Source: Pyrenophora tritici-repentis
Lineage: Eukaryota; Ascomycota; Dothideomycetes; Pleosporales; Pleosporaceae
Direction of reading: 5' to 3'
Length of the DNA: 64,000 bases
NCBI RefSeq assembly: GCF_003171515.1
Contig: NC_089399.1
Span: 1-64,000, forward strand
Positions 11,501 to 19,554 of the stretch are shown here, one piece after another. Below the pieces are notes generated by a model that saw nothing but the letters and a program-made list of their open reading frames with translations, had not been told where the DNA came from and ran no database searches. Numbering within the stretch: the first letter of the stretch is position 1; each line of letters starts with the position of its first letter. The position numbers were made by a program, and so were the translations under genes.

Positions 11501-11852
11501 TCTCAGCTAGGAAATGGTCGAAAGCCTTCAGCCATTGGTGGTACTGGGGTGGGAGCTTCGTCTTCGGATCGGATCGTTTGCGCGGTTTCAAAGCTTTCTC
11601 AATGTCGGCGATGGAAACAGCGAACAGTCCAGTGTCGAGCGCAATACCGTCTCCTTTGTTCTTCCTACGGCTTCTTCTCACCTCCGCCATGAATGCGGAA
11701 GCCATCACCTGAGTAGCCTTCATTGGTGGTGGCTTGTATGACGCTTTCTTGTGGTTCCATGCGCGGATGTTTGATGCGCCGATATCCAGGCAGCCTTGTT
11801 TGGCCGAAATTGTGACGTCGGCATCCTCTAACCAGGGCTTTCCCAGAATCAC
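8502..11852 (-). CDS. Chromovirus Pol: protease tail, RT, RNase H, integrase, chromodomain
   Basis: The frame is open from the LTR edge at about 12009; the Met at 11852 is only the first ATG, so the true start is lost with gag. The N-terminus (VILGKPWL-like) is the last part of the aspartic protease; the catalytic DTG is absent. RT spans about 140-310 with the YVDD box at 295-298. RNase H is about 435-560 with EADSSG. Integrase has the H-H-C-C finger (about 690-730) and catalytic D759, D820 and E856 in D-D35-E spacing. A chromodomain (about 1056-1105, WVDY-TWEP) closes the protein and would steer insertion to methylated-histone chromatin. The last codons (KGKGGG) are the polypurine tract, and the stop directly abuts the 3' LTR. 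It is 1116 aa without internal stops. Confidence 0.93.
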   Translation of the reverse strand: MILGKPWLEDADVTISAKQGCLDIGASNIRAWNHKKASYKPPPMKATQVMASAFMAEVRRSRRKNKGDGIALDTGLFAVSIADIEKALKPRKRSDPKTKLPPQYHQWLKAFDHFLAEKLPPHRKGVDLHIEIEKDQDGNEKTIPWGPLYGMSREELLVLRKTLTELLDKDFIRASNSPAAAPVLMVKKPGGGIRFCVDYRGLNNITRKDRYPLPLFTETLRNVAKAKWFTKLDVIAAFHKIRVAKGEEWKTAFRTRYGLFEWRVAPFGLTGAPAAFQRYVNSVLQDYLDDFVSAYVDDILIYSSGSLQDHREKVGKVLQRLIDAGLQIDIDKCEFETKRVKYLGYIVEAEVGIRVDPEKIIAIREWATPTSVKAIRAFIGFANFYRVFIPNFSDIAEPLINLTKKEMVFHWDEACNQAFETIKELLITAPILGHFDPEKDTLVEADSSGHATGGLLLQKDKNNNWQPVAYYSKKHSPTEANYPIHDKELLAIVRCLEAWAPELRMVRKFTVLTDHKNLQYFYRERQLSERQVRWSEFLSRFDFSLEWKPGKTMGKPDALSRREQDLPANYDDERIRSRFIRLFQSKHLRSVQIQSLSSEEIDFTKEIRMFEDQEMQNLWHRSRQEDKLYQELTTLVANKERNLPTKLQKEKLVSIAECTLDERGLLRFRDRTWIPHCEPLRTRIIQNIHDSHITGHPGRDLTYSILSRQFFWSGAASDVRRFVRNCEICGRNTIWRETKKGLLKPLPIPERIWGELSIDFITDLPPSGRDNATNCMVVTDRLTKGIELEGMHDISAQAVAQRLFERHYPIHGIPTAITSDRGPQFVSDLWKHFCKLLSVEQRLSTAYHPQTDGATERMNQEIEKMIRIWATYTQENWLALLPVVMGAINNREASSTGLSPFYFMHGYHNEPIQLVEDRTIQDRPKKDGEALAEGFLKRLQDATEWAQAAIAMTQEKQQHQANKTRTAAPQYKEGDWVFLNLRNVKTTRPSKKLDWLHGKYKVLKQVNSHSYKLDVPGKIHPVFHVDLLRYAPDDSFPSQKVGDTQPGPILIDGDELWLVERILGERTIGQGGKGIKEAYVKWVDYTEPTWEPVSNVLKTDAWKKWKKLHAKGKGGG

Positions 11853-11997
11853 GTCGTAAGTCAGGCCAGGTACAACGTAGAAGAAGACGCGTTTCTGCTG
11901 GTGGCCGTCTATGTCTATCGAGGCGTAAGTAACTGTATCTAGGACAGTACTTGGTTCTGCGTTCTTCCCAGCTGCTTCCTCCAGCTGACGCGGGGCG

Positions 11998-12009
11998 ATC
12001 TTGACTGTA
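11998..12009 (-). promoter_or_regulatory. Self-priming primer-binding site
   Basis: Directly inside the 5' LTR (element orientation), the 12 bases TACAGTCAAGAT are perfectly complementary to ATCTTGACTGTA inside each LTR (8365-8376 and 12061-12072, minus strand). Tf1/sushi-type chromoviruses prime reverse transcription by folding the first bases of their own RNA onto the primer site. Position and chromodomain content both fit that group. No tRNA 3'-end match was evident. Confidence 0.75.
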
Positions 12010-12060
12010 TGTGAACGGTCTGTAGGAACTGTATTCCAGCTACCTAGTCCAGATGCTATT

Positions 12061-12072
12061 TACAGTCAAGAT
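12061..12072 (-). promoter_or_regulatory. Predicted RNA start (R) of the chromovirus LTR
   Basis: The minus-strand bases ATCTTGACTGTA would be the first bases of the genomic RNA if self-priming is right. They follow a CT-rich run (CCTTCTTTCTTC), a common context of fungal transcription starts. This divides the 188-bp LTR into about 125 bases of U3 and about 63 bases of R-U5. The same motif sits at 8365-8376 in the other LTR. Confidence 0.55.
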
Positions 12073-12172
12073 GAAGAAAGAAGGTAAGACGCGAGCGGCG
12101 AGCCCGCTTTGTTTGGGTTGGCGCACGGCCCTCTCGTTGCCGGGGAAGCGACTAGGCTCGCAGCCTAGTCAT

Positions 12173-12334
12173 CACAGTCCGCAACAATCAATTAAGTGGG
12201 TCCTAGAAGGTTCAGATTGGATTGATTGATTACCGCTTTAAGCCTAGTAGTTACCTATAGGAGTTTAAGCCCTACCTAGATAGGTAAGTGGGTCTAGGAG
12301 AGTGACCGGATTGAATTGATTGTTGCGGAGTCTA
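12173..12334 (+). mobile_element. 162-bp hAT-type MITE, copy 1 (in gypsy LTR)
   Basis: Begins CACAGTCCGCAAC and ends GTTGCGGAGTCTA; the inner 16 bases TCCGCAACAATCAATT form a perfect terminal inverted repeat. An 8-bp duplication CTAGTCAT (12165-12172 and 12335-12342) flanks it, and the other LTR shows the empty site. The 8-bp duplication is typical of hAT transposases. It has no coding capacity. Confidence 0.95.
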
Positions 12335-12372
12335 CTAGTCATGTGACTTAGGGCTCAGCCCGTTACATTACT

Positions 12373-13722
12373 ATCCTCGCTGTTCCCGCTGTCCTTGCAA
12401 TCGCTACAATTAACTTAATAGTTAATTCCCTTGCCGTTCGCCCCTTTCTTGCGCTGCCCTTGTTGCTCTTACTGTCCTCGCAATCATCGCAATCACCTTA
12501 ATTACCTTAATTGCCTCTATCCTCGCGGCTACACATCCTGCTCTTACTGCTCTTGCTACTCTTACTTCTATCGCGCCTGCGGCTCCTGCTTTCCTACTCT
12601 CGCTATCCTCGCTTCTCTCACAGCTGATCCCGCTATCCCTACTATCCCCGCCGTCCTCGCTGCTCTCGCTGCTATCGATATCCTCGCTTCTGCTCCTCAC
12701 TCCCCACCGCTCCTACTACGCCTGCGGCCGCTATAACTACTTCTGCCCCTGCTCTTGCTTTCCCTACTGCTCTCGCTGTCCCTGCTGTCCCCCCACTGCT
12801 CGCGCTACTCTCGCTGCTTCTCACTTCCTACCGCTGCTACGGCTTCTACAACTCCTTTCGCCGCTGCGGCTCCTGCTCTCGCTGTCCTTACCGTCGTCGC
12901 TGCTCTCGCTACTCGCTCTGTTCTCGTTACTCTCGCTATATGCGCGGCTCTCGATGCTCTCGCTGCCAACGGTACCTATCATGTCGCTGCTCTTATTTCT
13001 CTCGCCTCTCTCGCTCCCTACGCTCTCGCTACTTGCCATCTCGTTGCTCTCGCCTGCCTCGCCTGCCTCGCTCTCGCTACTTGCCATCTCGTTGCTCTCG
13101 CCTGCCTCGCCTGCCTCGCTCTCGTTGCTCTTGCCGCTCTTGCTGCTCTCGCTCTTGCTGCTCTCGCTATCGGAGCTACTCTCGCCGTCGTCACGACCCT
13201 CGCTTTTCCTCCCTGCTCAAGCTGCTATTACTGCTTTCGCTACCTGCCATCAAGTTGCCCTCGCTGTCCTCGCCATCCTCGCCATCCTCGCCATCCTCGC
13301 CGTCGTCGCTGCCCTCGCTATCGCCACTATCGCCACTGTTGCAGCTATTGCTCTCGCTACCAACGCTGCCTGCGCTCTTACTGCTCTCGCCGCTCTCGTT
13401 ACCTTCTCTGCCCTCGTCTTTGTCGTTGCTCTCATTGCTCTCGCTGTTGCCGCTGCTTTCGCTACCTCTAATATCTTTACTACCCTCGCCTTCGTCACTA
13501 CTCTCGCTGCTCTCGCCTTGATCACTGCTCTCGCTGCCCTCGCCTTCGTCGCTACTCTTACTGCTGCTACTATCGTCACTGTTGCTGCTATCTCTCTTGC
13601 TGCTAACCCTGCCTACGCTCTCGCTGATCTTGCTGCTCTTGCCTTTATCGCTGCTTACACTATCCGACCTACTCGAGCTGTTGGAGCTACCCTCGTCAAC
13701 GTTACAACTCTCTATATTTCCT
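12373..13722. repeat. Hexamer-like CTCGCT subtelomeric repeat, block 1b
   Basis: Continuation of block 1a beyond the gypsy element, ending at the TLH1 stop codon. It contains local direct repeats such as CTACTTGCCATCTCGTTGCTCTCGCC in two copies (about 13028-13110) and runs of CTCGCCATC (about 13270-13300). From about 12551 onward it matches the second hexamer block (from about 39563) closely, so it belongs to the duplicated TLH module. Long Ala/Leu and Arg/Ser frames are a product of the repeat. Confidence 0.75.
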
Positions 13723-14329
13723 CTACTCGCCTATTAATCTTGTAATCCAACAAAACTCTCCTGCTAAGTTATTGCTCTCAACCGTCTCTAACAATCGCTT
13801 TTTTCCTAAAAACTCAAACAACGTCGGCCCTGCTCCTGAATTACTAACCCCGAACTCCTCTAACCGCGCCGTCCATCGGTTTCCTACCTCGCTCCGCCCT
13901 AATGCTATACTTAATAACCCGCCTATTAATACCCCTCTATACTGGCAATCCCCGTCTTGGACTCTCTGATATCGCCCAAAACTATTCCTTTCCCACCGAT
14001 TGCATATCTCCTGCGGCACTCCACACCAAAAACAGCCCGAATAACGCTCAAACTTAATTGTCTCTTCCATCCTCTTAATCGACTCCTTGATCCGCTGGCT
14101 CTCCTGTCGCCAACATTGCCGTACGTCGTGTGCGCTCGATCCTTGCCCTACCGCCTCGCATAACCCACACCGGTTTATCCATTGCGCCAGCTGCCTACGC
14201 AGCCACTCGACGTCGGCGAACTCCTGCTGCCGCTGCTGTATCAATCTCTGTCGCGGGCCGCCTTGCTCTCGTTGCTGCTGATTAAACGCCTGCCGCGCCT
14301 CTTCTTGCTCCCTCTCCAATGTCTCCGCC

Positions 14330-14490
14330 TCTTCTTCGTTGCTGCTGCCGCCCTCGGCCACCTCCACCACCTCCATCTCCTCCACCTCCTCCACCTCCTC
14401 CACCTCCTCCATCTCTTCCATCTCCTCCTCCATCTCCTCCTCCATCTCCTCCTCCATCTCCTCCTCCTCCATCCTCCTCCTCCATCTCCT
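14330..14490 (-). repeat. Trinucleotide-rich acidic repeat in TLH1
   Basis: Minus-strand GAGGAGGAGATGGAG-type words encode a long Glu/Met run. The array is longer than in TLH2 (about 41400-41485) and has shifted phase, so the helicase frame reads Gly/Asp here and the C-terminal frame starts with MEEEEMEEE. Replication slippage in the array explains the break. Confidence 0.8.
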
Positions 14491-17184
14491 CCCCGTCGGC
14501 TCTCATGCATACGTCACACCTCTCCTCTCCCTCCTCGCACCGAGCTCGCTCGGCCTCGCGCCTGTCTAAATACCCGTCCAACATTACCCGTCTACATGTC
14601 GCCGCCTCGTCTATGCCTTCGACGTATGCTCGCACCAACCGCTGCTCCGCCTCCCCCTGCTTGTCATCCGCCGCTCGCTGCTCGCCGTCCTGCACCATCA
14701 TGATGGCCTCGCTCCGCTCCCCGTCTCGCCCGGCTCGCCCGCTCTCCTGCGCGTAATCCAACACGCTAAACGGCCAATCCATGTGGACAATGCACCGGAT
14801 ATCGGGCACGTCCACTCCCATGCCCAACGCGCTGGTTGCCACAATCACCCGCTGCTTGCCGCCCATGAACTCCTCCAACATGCTTGCCTTGCCAACCGCG
14901 TGGTGATGATACGCATGGCACTTGAGCTTCTCGGCTAACCCCTTGACCTTTGGCACTGAGTTGCCGTACACTACAATCTTGCCGCTCTTATACTTTCGGA
15001 CCTTCTGCTGTACCATCGCCAACACCGTTGCCTCTACCTCCTGTCTCTTCCTCTCCTTCTCTACCCTTACCACCCGGTACGCTATGTTGCTCCGTGCTGT
15101 TGGTGCCCTAAACATTCTTACCTGCCCACGCTCAAAATGCATTCGCCGGAATAACTCGTCCTCCTCGCTGGGTGGCAACGTTGCTGTTAACATGACCATC
15201 TGCGTCTCTACAGCCACTAGCTTACCTAGCTGCTGCATCTGCTTGCGGAACGTGTACTGCCGGTTTAACACGATATGGCACTCGTCGATAATAATCCGAT
15301 CTAGCTGCCGCGTCGCTCGTAGCCGGTTTAAAAACGTTGCAAATTCCTCTCCAACTGCCGACTCGGGCGTCACTAACACCACCGCTGCTGCGTCTGGCGG
15401 ACGCCGACTCTGCCACTCTACGCACGATATCCCTAGCTTCTTGCACCGCTGTGCCATGTCGCCACGCAACGCGATCAACGGCACTACCACCACCGTCGTG
15501 CCGCCCTGCTCTGCCCACGCCGGCAACATGAACAACAAGCTCTTGCCTGCCCCCGTCGGCATCACCGCTACTACGGGACTCTCGCCTGCTGTGATGGCTT
15601 TGATCGCTGCCTCCTGCACCCCCGGAACTTGGCCTCCTCGCCCATCATGCGCTTCAGCTGCGCTCTCGCGTCCATCTTCCTCAGCCGCTGCCACCGATCC
15701 ACCCTTGCCTCGTCTGCCTCGCTCTCAAACGGCGCTCTCTTCCGCTTGCTGCTTCTTCTCTGGTCGTCCAAGCCTGCCTGGAAGCCCAAAAATCTATGCC
15801 AATCCGTGCTCGATGCCCGGAACTGCTGCCGCCTATCCGCCACGGCCCTGACTGCTCCATGATCCCTCGCGCGTATACCAGTCCCGCCACGTGCGACGTA
15901 TGGCCCGCCTGCTCGTCGGCAATCGAATCTCCTGCCTGCTCCTCAGCCCACTCCTTATTCTCCTCGCCCTCATCTGCCTGGAACGCTGTCGATCCACGCA
16001 AAAACCGCCGGCTGATGCCAATCGCCATCTCCCGGTACCCGGCAAACGTCCACTCCTGGCCCATCGCGATCCGGCTCTCGCGCTTCAACGCCTCCCGCAG
16101 CCGATCGGTCGTCCACTTGCGGCCGCTGGGGTCTGCTGGCCACATATGCGACGAAACTGCCTCCTTCTCCCACACCAACGCCTCGAGCCGCTGCTGGAAC
16201 GGCAACACCAGCCACATATACCACACTACCAGCTCGCCCACCTCGCGCGGCAAATATCGATGGATAATCTTGACGTCGCCGCTGACTTTGTATCCCTTGT
16301 GGTACCGTGTCACAAACACCACCATGCCGTCCTCGATGAATATATTGCGATGCCCCCCTTGCACTGTGTTGCTATGCCGTACGCTCAGTAGCTCTGGCCC
16401 TCGCGCTGGCTGCCCACCCGTTATATGCATTAACACCGCCAGCTTCTCGCGAAATTCTACCACCCGGTCCATGTATCGCTCTATTGCCTGTCGGTCTACC
16501 CCTGACTGCGTCCCGGGCTTCATGAACCGACTCCGGATGCTGGCGCTCTCGCCTACCCGCTCAAATAACCACCTCTCGCCGTTGACGGGCATGTTTGTGC
16601 GATGATCCTTCAAAAAGTTCCATCCTGGCCGCTCGTCGGTTGGGTTGTCACGTATGCTCTCCCATGGCACTGCCGGCACCGGCGCTGCCTTGCTGCTAAA
16701 CATTAACTCCTCTGTTAATAATCGCCGGCTCTCGCTAGCCAGCCCATGTACCATGCCGCGGAACTGCGCCATGCTAAAATGCAGCTCTTTGTACAGCAGC
16801 TCGTCGCCGTTCGTCCACTCTACATGCCCGCGGGTTGTAGTGTTGTAATGGATCTTCAATCCATACGTCCGCAAATCCAACATCCACTGCATGGGGCTAT
16901 GGCTGCCGCGCACCATGAACCGGTCCATCATCTTCTGCACTAACTGCAAACACCCCTTGGGACGCCGTCGCTGGCTTGGCCCGCTCTCGTACGCGCTGTC
17001 ATCTAAGTCGTCGTCTGTCTCATCGCCGCTATCCTCCTCGGGCCCTGACATTTCTAGTCCCTTCTGCACGACCATAAACCGAGCGATCTTGATCACCGCC
17101 GATAATATCGGCGGGTACTGCTCCGGCCCCTTCCATCCGTCCTCCTTGACGCCCAGCACCGCCAACGCGCACACCAGCGGGCTG

Positions 17185-17346
17185 CACAGTCCGCAACAAT
17201 CAATTAAGTGGGTCCTAGAAGGTTCAGATTGGATTGATTGATTACCGCTTTAAGCCTAGTAGTTACCTATAGGAGTTTAAGCCCTACCTAGATAGGTAAG
17301 TGGGTCTAGGAGAGTGACCGGATTGAATTGATTGTTGCGGAGTCTA
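17185..17346 (+). mobile_element. 162-bp hAT-type MITE, copy 2 (in TLH1)
   Basis: Same sequence and orientation as copy 1. It is flanked by the 8-bp duplication GCGGGCTG (17177-17184 and 17347-17354). TLH2 has the uninterrupted site at about 47317 (ACCAGCGGGCTGTCATAC), so the insertion postdates the TLH duplication. It splits the TLH1 frame between the acidic stretch and the recombinase-like segment. Confidence 0.96.
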
Positions 17347-18652
17347 GCGGGCTGTCATACTCTCTACGGGTGATGCGGTGGTTAAGTAATGCAATGCAAA
17401 ACTCCAAACACGCTTTCTGTATCTTAGACAACTTCTTAGGCTCGGGGCCTTCTCCCTGACCTGGCTCTTCCTCAGCTACCTCTATCGCCTCGTCTATGTC
17501 GTCCATCATCTCCTCGTCCAGCTCTTCTCTCTCTTCGTCCATATCCTCGGCTTCATCTTCTTCGTCTCCCTCTATGCTCCGCTTTGCCTGTTCGATTAAC
17601 ACCTCCCATGCCTCTCGCTGCCGGCGCGTAAACCGATACTTGGGGCTCTTCCACCCGTGCTCTTTCTGTGTGCGTGCAAAAAACATTAACATCTGCTGCC
17701 ACGGTCGTGTGTGCTTGACAATGGCGTTCTTGTCCATATACGGCTGTAACGGCTGGAACCGGGTTTGGTGCATCTCTGTGCGAATTGCCTCCAACCGTAT
17801 AAACACGCCAATCCGGTCAATAATGGATGCCTGGCTGAACCGCGCCAATCCATCCATGGCTGCCCAAATCGCTGCTTCCACCGGCTCGGCCTGCTGCTCC
17901 TGCCTGGCATCTGGCTCTGCCACGGGCTCCTCGATGCACGCTAACAAATCCGGCCTCTCCATGCCCACTAGGTACGGCAACCACTGCGTCCGCTCCAGCC
18001 ATGGGTTCACCTCGTCGCGCTCGCCCTCCTGGATCGTCGTCTGCGCCCGCTTCTCGATGTCTGCCCACGCCTTGGCCATCTGCTCGCCCACTCGCGCCCA
18101 TGCTGCTGCCCCGTCTACGGGCACGATTTCGGGGCCTTCTCCATCCTGGCTGGGTGCCTGGACCTCAAAGTACTGCGATCCATGCCGGCTGCTGAATAAT
18201 CGCTGGCAATGGACCAGCCGGTACCCCTTATCCATATGTGCCTGCACGCTCTTCTGCCTGGTTCGACTTGGCCGCCCTCGCTTCTTCCCTGCTGACCATC
18301 CTTGATGGTCCTTACGCCAATGCTTTCGTATAGCCTCCTTACTTCTTGCTACATAATAGCAGCAGCTGGAGTCAAATTGGCATAACATCCCGTCTGTATA
18401 CACTGGCAATTGCCGCACAGGCTTTGGAGCACCAGTCGGCACCTCGAGCTCACTAGGGTACTGGACTAACCCAGCCCAGCTGCGAACCTGCTGTCCAACT
18501 GCCTCAGCCTCCTTGTAACTAACCTTATGCTGCTTCTGTAGATGGCCCTCAATCTGATCTGGCCATACTGCATATCTGCACTCTCTGCATGCCGCTACGC
18601 TGTGCTCAGGCACATGCTCGAAATACTGGCACTCGATGCTAGGTTTAGACAT

Positions 18653-19047
18653 GTTGAAATATCGACGCCTACCTGTTCTACTCGGCTTCTTATATACACG
18701 CGCTGTTGATCGCTCTCTCGGTGCTTACTCCGGCGGCGCGCGCGCGGCGGGGTGCCGAGCCTCGCGACCTCCTGACCCCCCAGACGCGTAACCCTAACCA
18801 AGAACACCAAACCCTAAGCTCCTGAACCACATAGTCTGCTGCGCTGTAAATTCGTCAGATTGTGCGTCTACGTATGCTGAGTTATATGTCTAAATTTGGA
18901 GTAATTTCGACTATAGACTAAAAATGGGATGTACTCCTGAAGTTTAATGGGATAAACCCCTGGTTCTAGTATATACCCGCCATACGCGTACTTCTCAGCA
19001 CTAACAAAAAAATGGTATATTATAACGTACCATTGAGCGCCCTGGGT
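18653..19047. other. TLH1 upstream region with short interstitial telomere-like sequence
   Basis: Contains the TATA-like box, a GC-rich run (CGGCGGCGCGCGCGCGG, about 18732-18748) and TAACCCTAACC with a further AAACCCTAAG (about 18788-18818). No open frame is convincing. It ends where 19 bases of a Copia LTR begin, with no target duplication, so the right border is probably a rearrangement point. Confidence 0.5.
18689..18697 (-). promoter_or_regulatory. TATA-like box upstream of TLH1
   Basis: GTATATAAG on the minus strand, about 37-45 bases before the ATG at 18652. It is the only TATA-like element in the short upstream region and is placed suitably for a start about 30 bases downstream. No expression evidence is available. 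Confidence 0.4.
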
Positions 19048-19140
19048 TAGTGCCAGCTTCTCAATAGGTTATGAGCCCGGTTGCTCGGTGCTCTACGGTT
19101 CGGCGACCCACCAGATCAAGGTGATCTGAAGCCACGAAAG

Positions 19141-19410
19141 TCGAGACGAGCTTCTCGCACACGGAAGACGAGACGAGCTTCTCGCACACGGAAGACGAGA
19201 CGAGCTTCTCGCATACGAAAGACGAGACGGGCTTCTCGCACACGGAAGACGAGACGAGCTTCTCGCATACGAAAGACGAGACGGGCTTCTCGCATACGAA
19301 AGACGAGACGGGCTTCTCGCACACGGAAGACGAGACGAGCTTCTCGCATACGAAAGACGAGACGGGCTTCTCGCACACGGAAGACGAGACGAGCTTCTCA
19401 CACACCGAAA
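19141..19410 (+). repeat. 27-bp tandem repeat in Copia leader (copy A)
   Basis: About ten direct copies of a 27-bp unit containing GACGAGCTTCTCGCACACG, between primer site and gag ATG. Each unit holds a small inverted repeat (CGAG-CTT-CTCG). The period is a multiple of three and the frame is open, giving RTRKTRRAS-type strings, but copy B shows this is leader and not gag. Confidence 0.85.
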
Positions 19411-19554
19411 ACGAGCATACGGTTCCAGCTAGAGAAAGCTGAAGGGCGCAGACGCCAAAACGTTTACAAACCCACTAAACACCCCTACACCTCGAAACCA
19501 CACACAACTACGGCATTTGACGCGTCACAGACAGTCAAAAGCACAACCGCGAAG

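Larger units (their letters stand above)
8314..12367 (-). mobile_element. Ty3/gypsy chromovirus (LTR retrotransposon), gag-less
   Basis: Two LTRs of 188 bp (8314-8501 and 12010-12367, the latter carrying a MITE) begin TGTAACGG and end GTTCACA in element orientation. They look identical outside the MITE. A perfect 5-bp target duplication TTACT flanks the element (8309-8313 and 12368-12372). The internal part encodes end of protease, RT, RNase H, integrase and chromodomain, but no gag. The first internal bases are a self-complementary primer site (11998-12009). Gag and most of protease seem to have been lost between that site and the protease tail. Confidence 0.93.
13723..18652 (-). pseudogene. 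Telomere-linked RecQ-like helicase, copy 1 (TLH1), disrupted
   Basis: Order from the ATG at 18652: OrsD-type region with two Cys/His pairs (CRECR...HLQKQH and CQFDSSC...HWRKDH), an acidic stretch, a tyrosine-recombinase-like segment, the RecQ helicase core (GAGKS, DECH, TATLPP, VATSALGMGVDVPD, QESGRAGRDG), an acidic Glu/Met repeat, a Gln-rich linker and a C-terminal Cys-rich domain (CGLC, CFWC) ending at 13723. Breaks: the MITE at 17185-17346; one-base losses near 15847 and 15627 (by comparison with TLH2); and a slip in the GGA/GAG-rich acidic repeat (about 14340-14480) that separates the helicase from the C-terminal frame. TLH genes are usual next to fungal telomeres and are transcribed toward the telomere here. 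The intact form would probably exceed 1500 aa. Confidence 0.88.

Noticed and set aside
12755..13745. Ala-rich frames of 190-263 codons
   Set aside because: Same repeat effect; paralogous block 2 has different frame lengths and breaks.
15796..16605. Plus-strand frames of 160-320 codons opposite the TLH genes
   Set aside because: Antisense to well-supported helicase coding sequence; no domains.
19061..19405. Minus-strand frames of 86-114 codons across the leader repeats
   Set aside because: They only read the 27-bp units in other frames and are identical in both copies by duplication.
19141..19410. CRISPR-like array
   Set aside because: Units are contiguous without spacers and lie in a eukaryotic retrotransposon leader.
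19081..19554. N-terminal extension of the Copia A polyprotein through the leader repeats
   Set aside because: Copy B has one extra base between repeats and gag, so the extension is out of frame in the intact copy.
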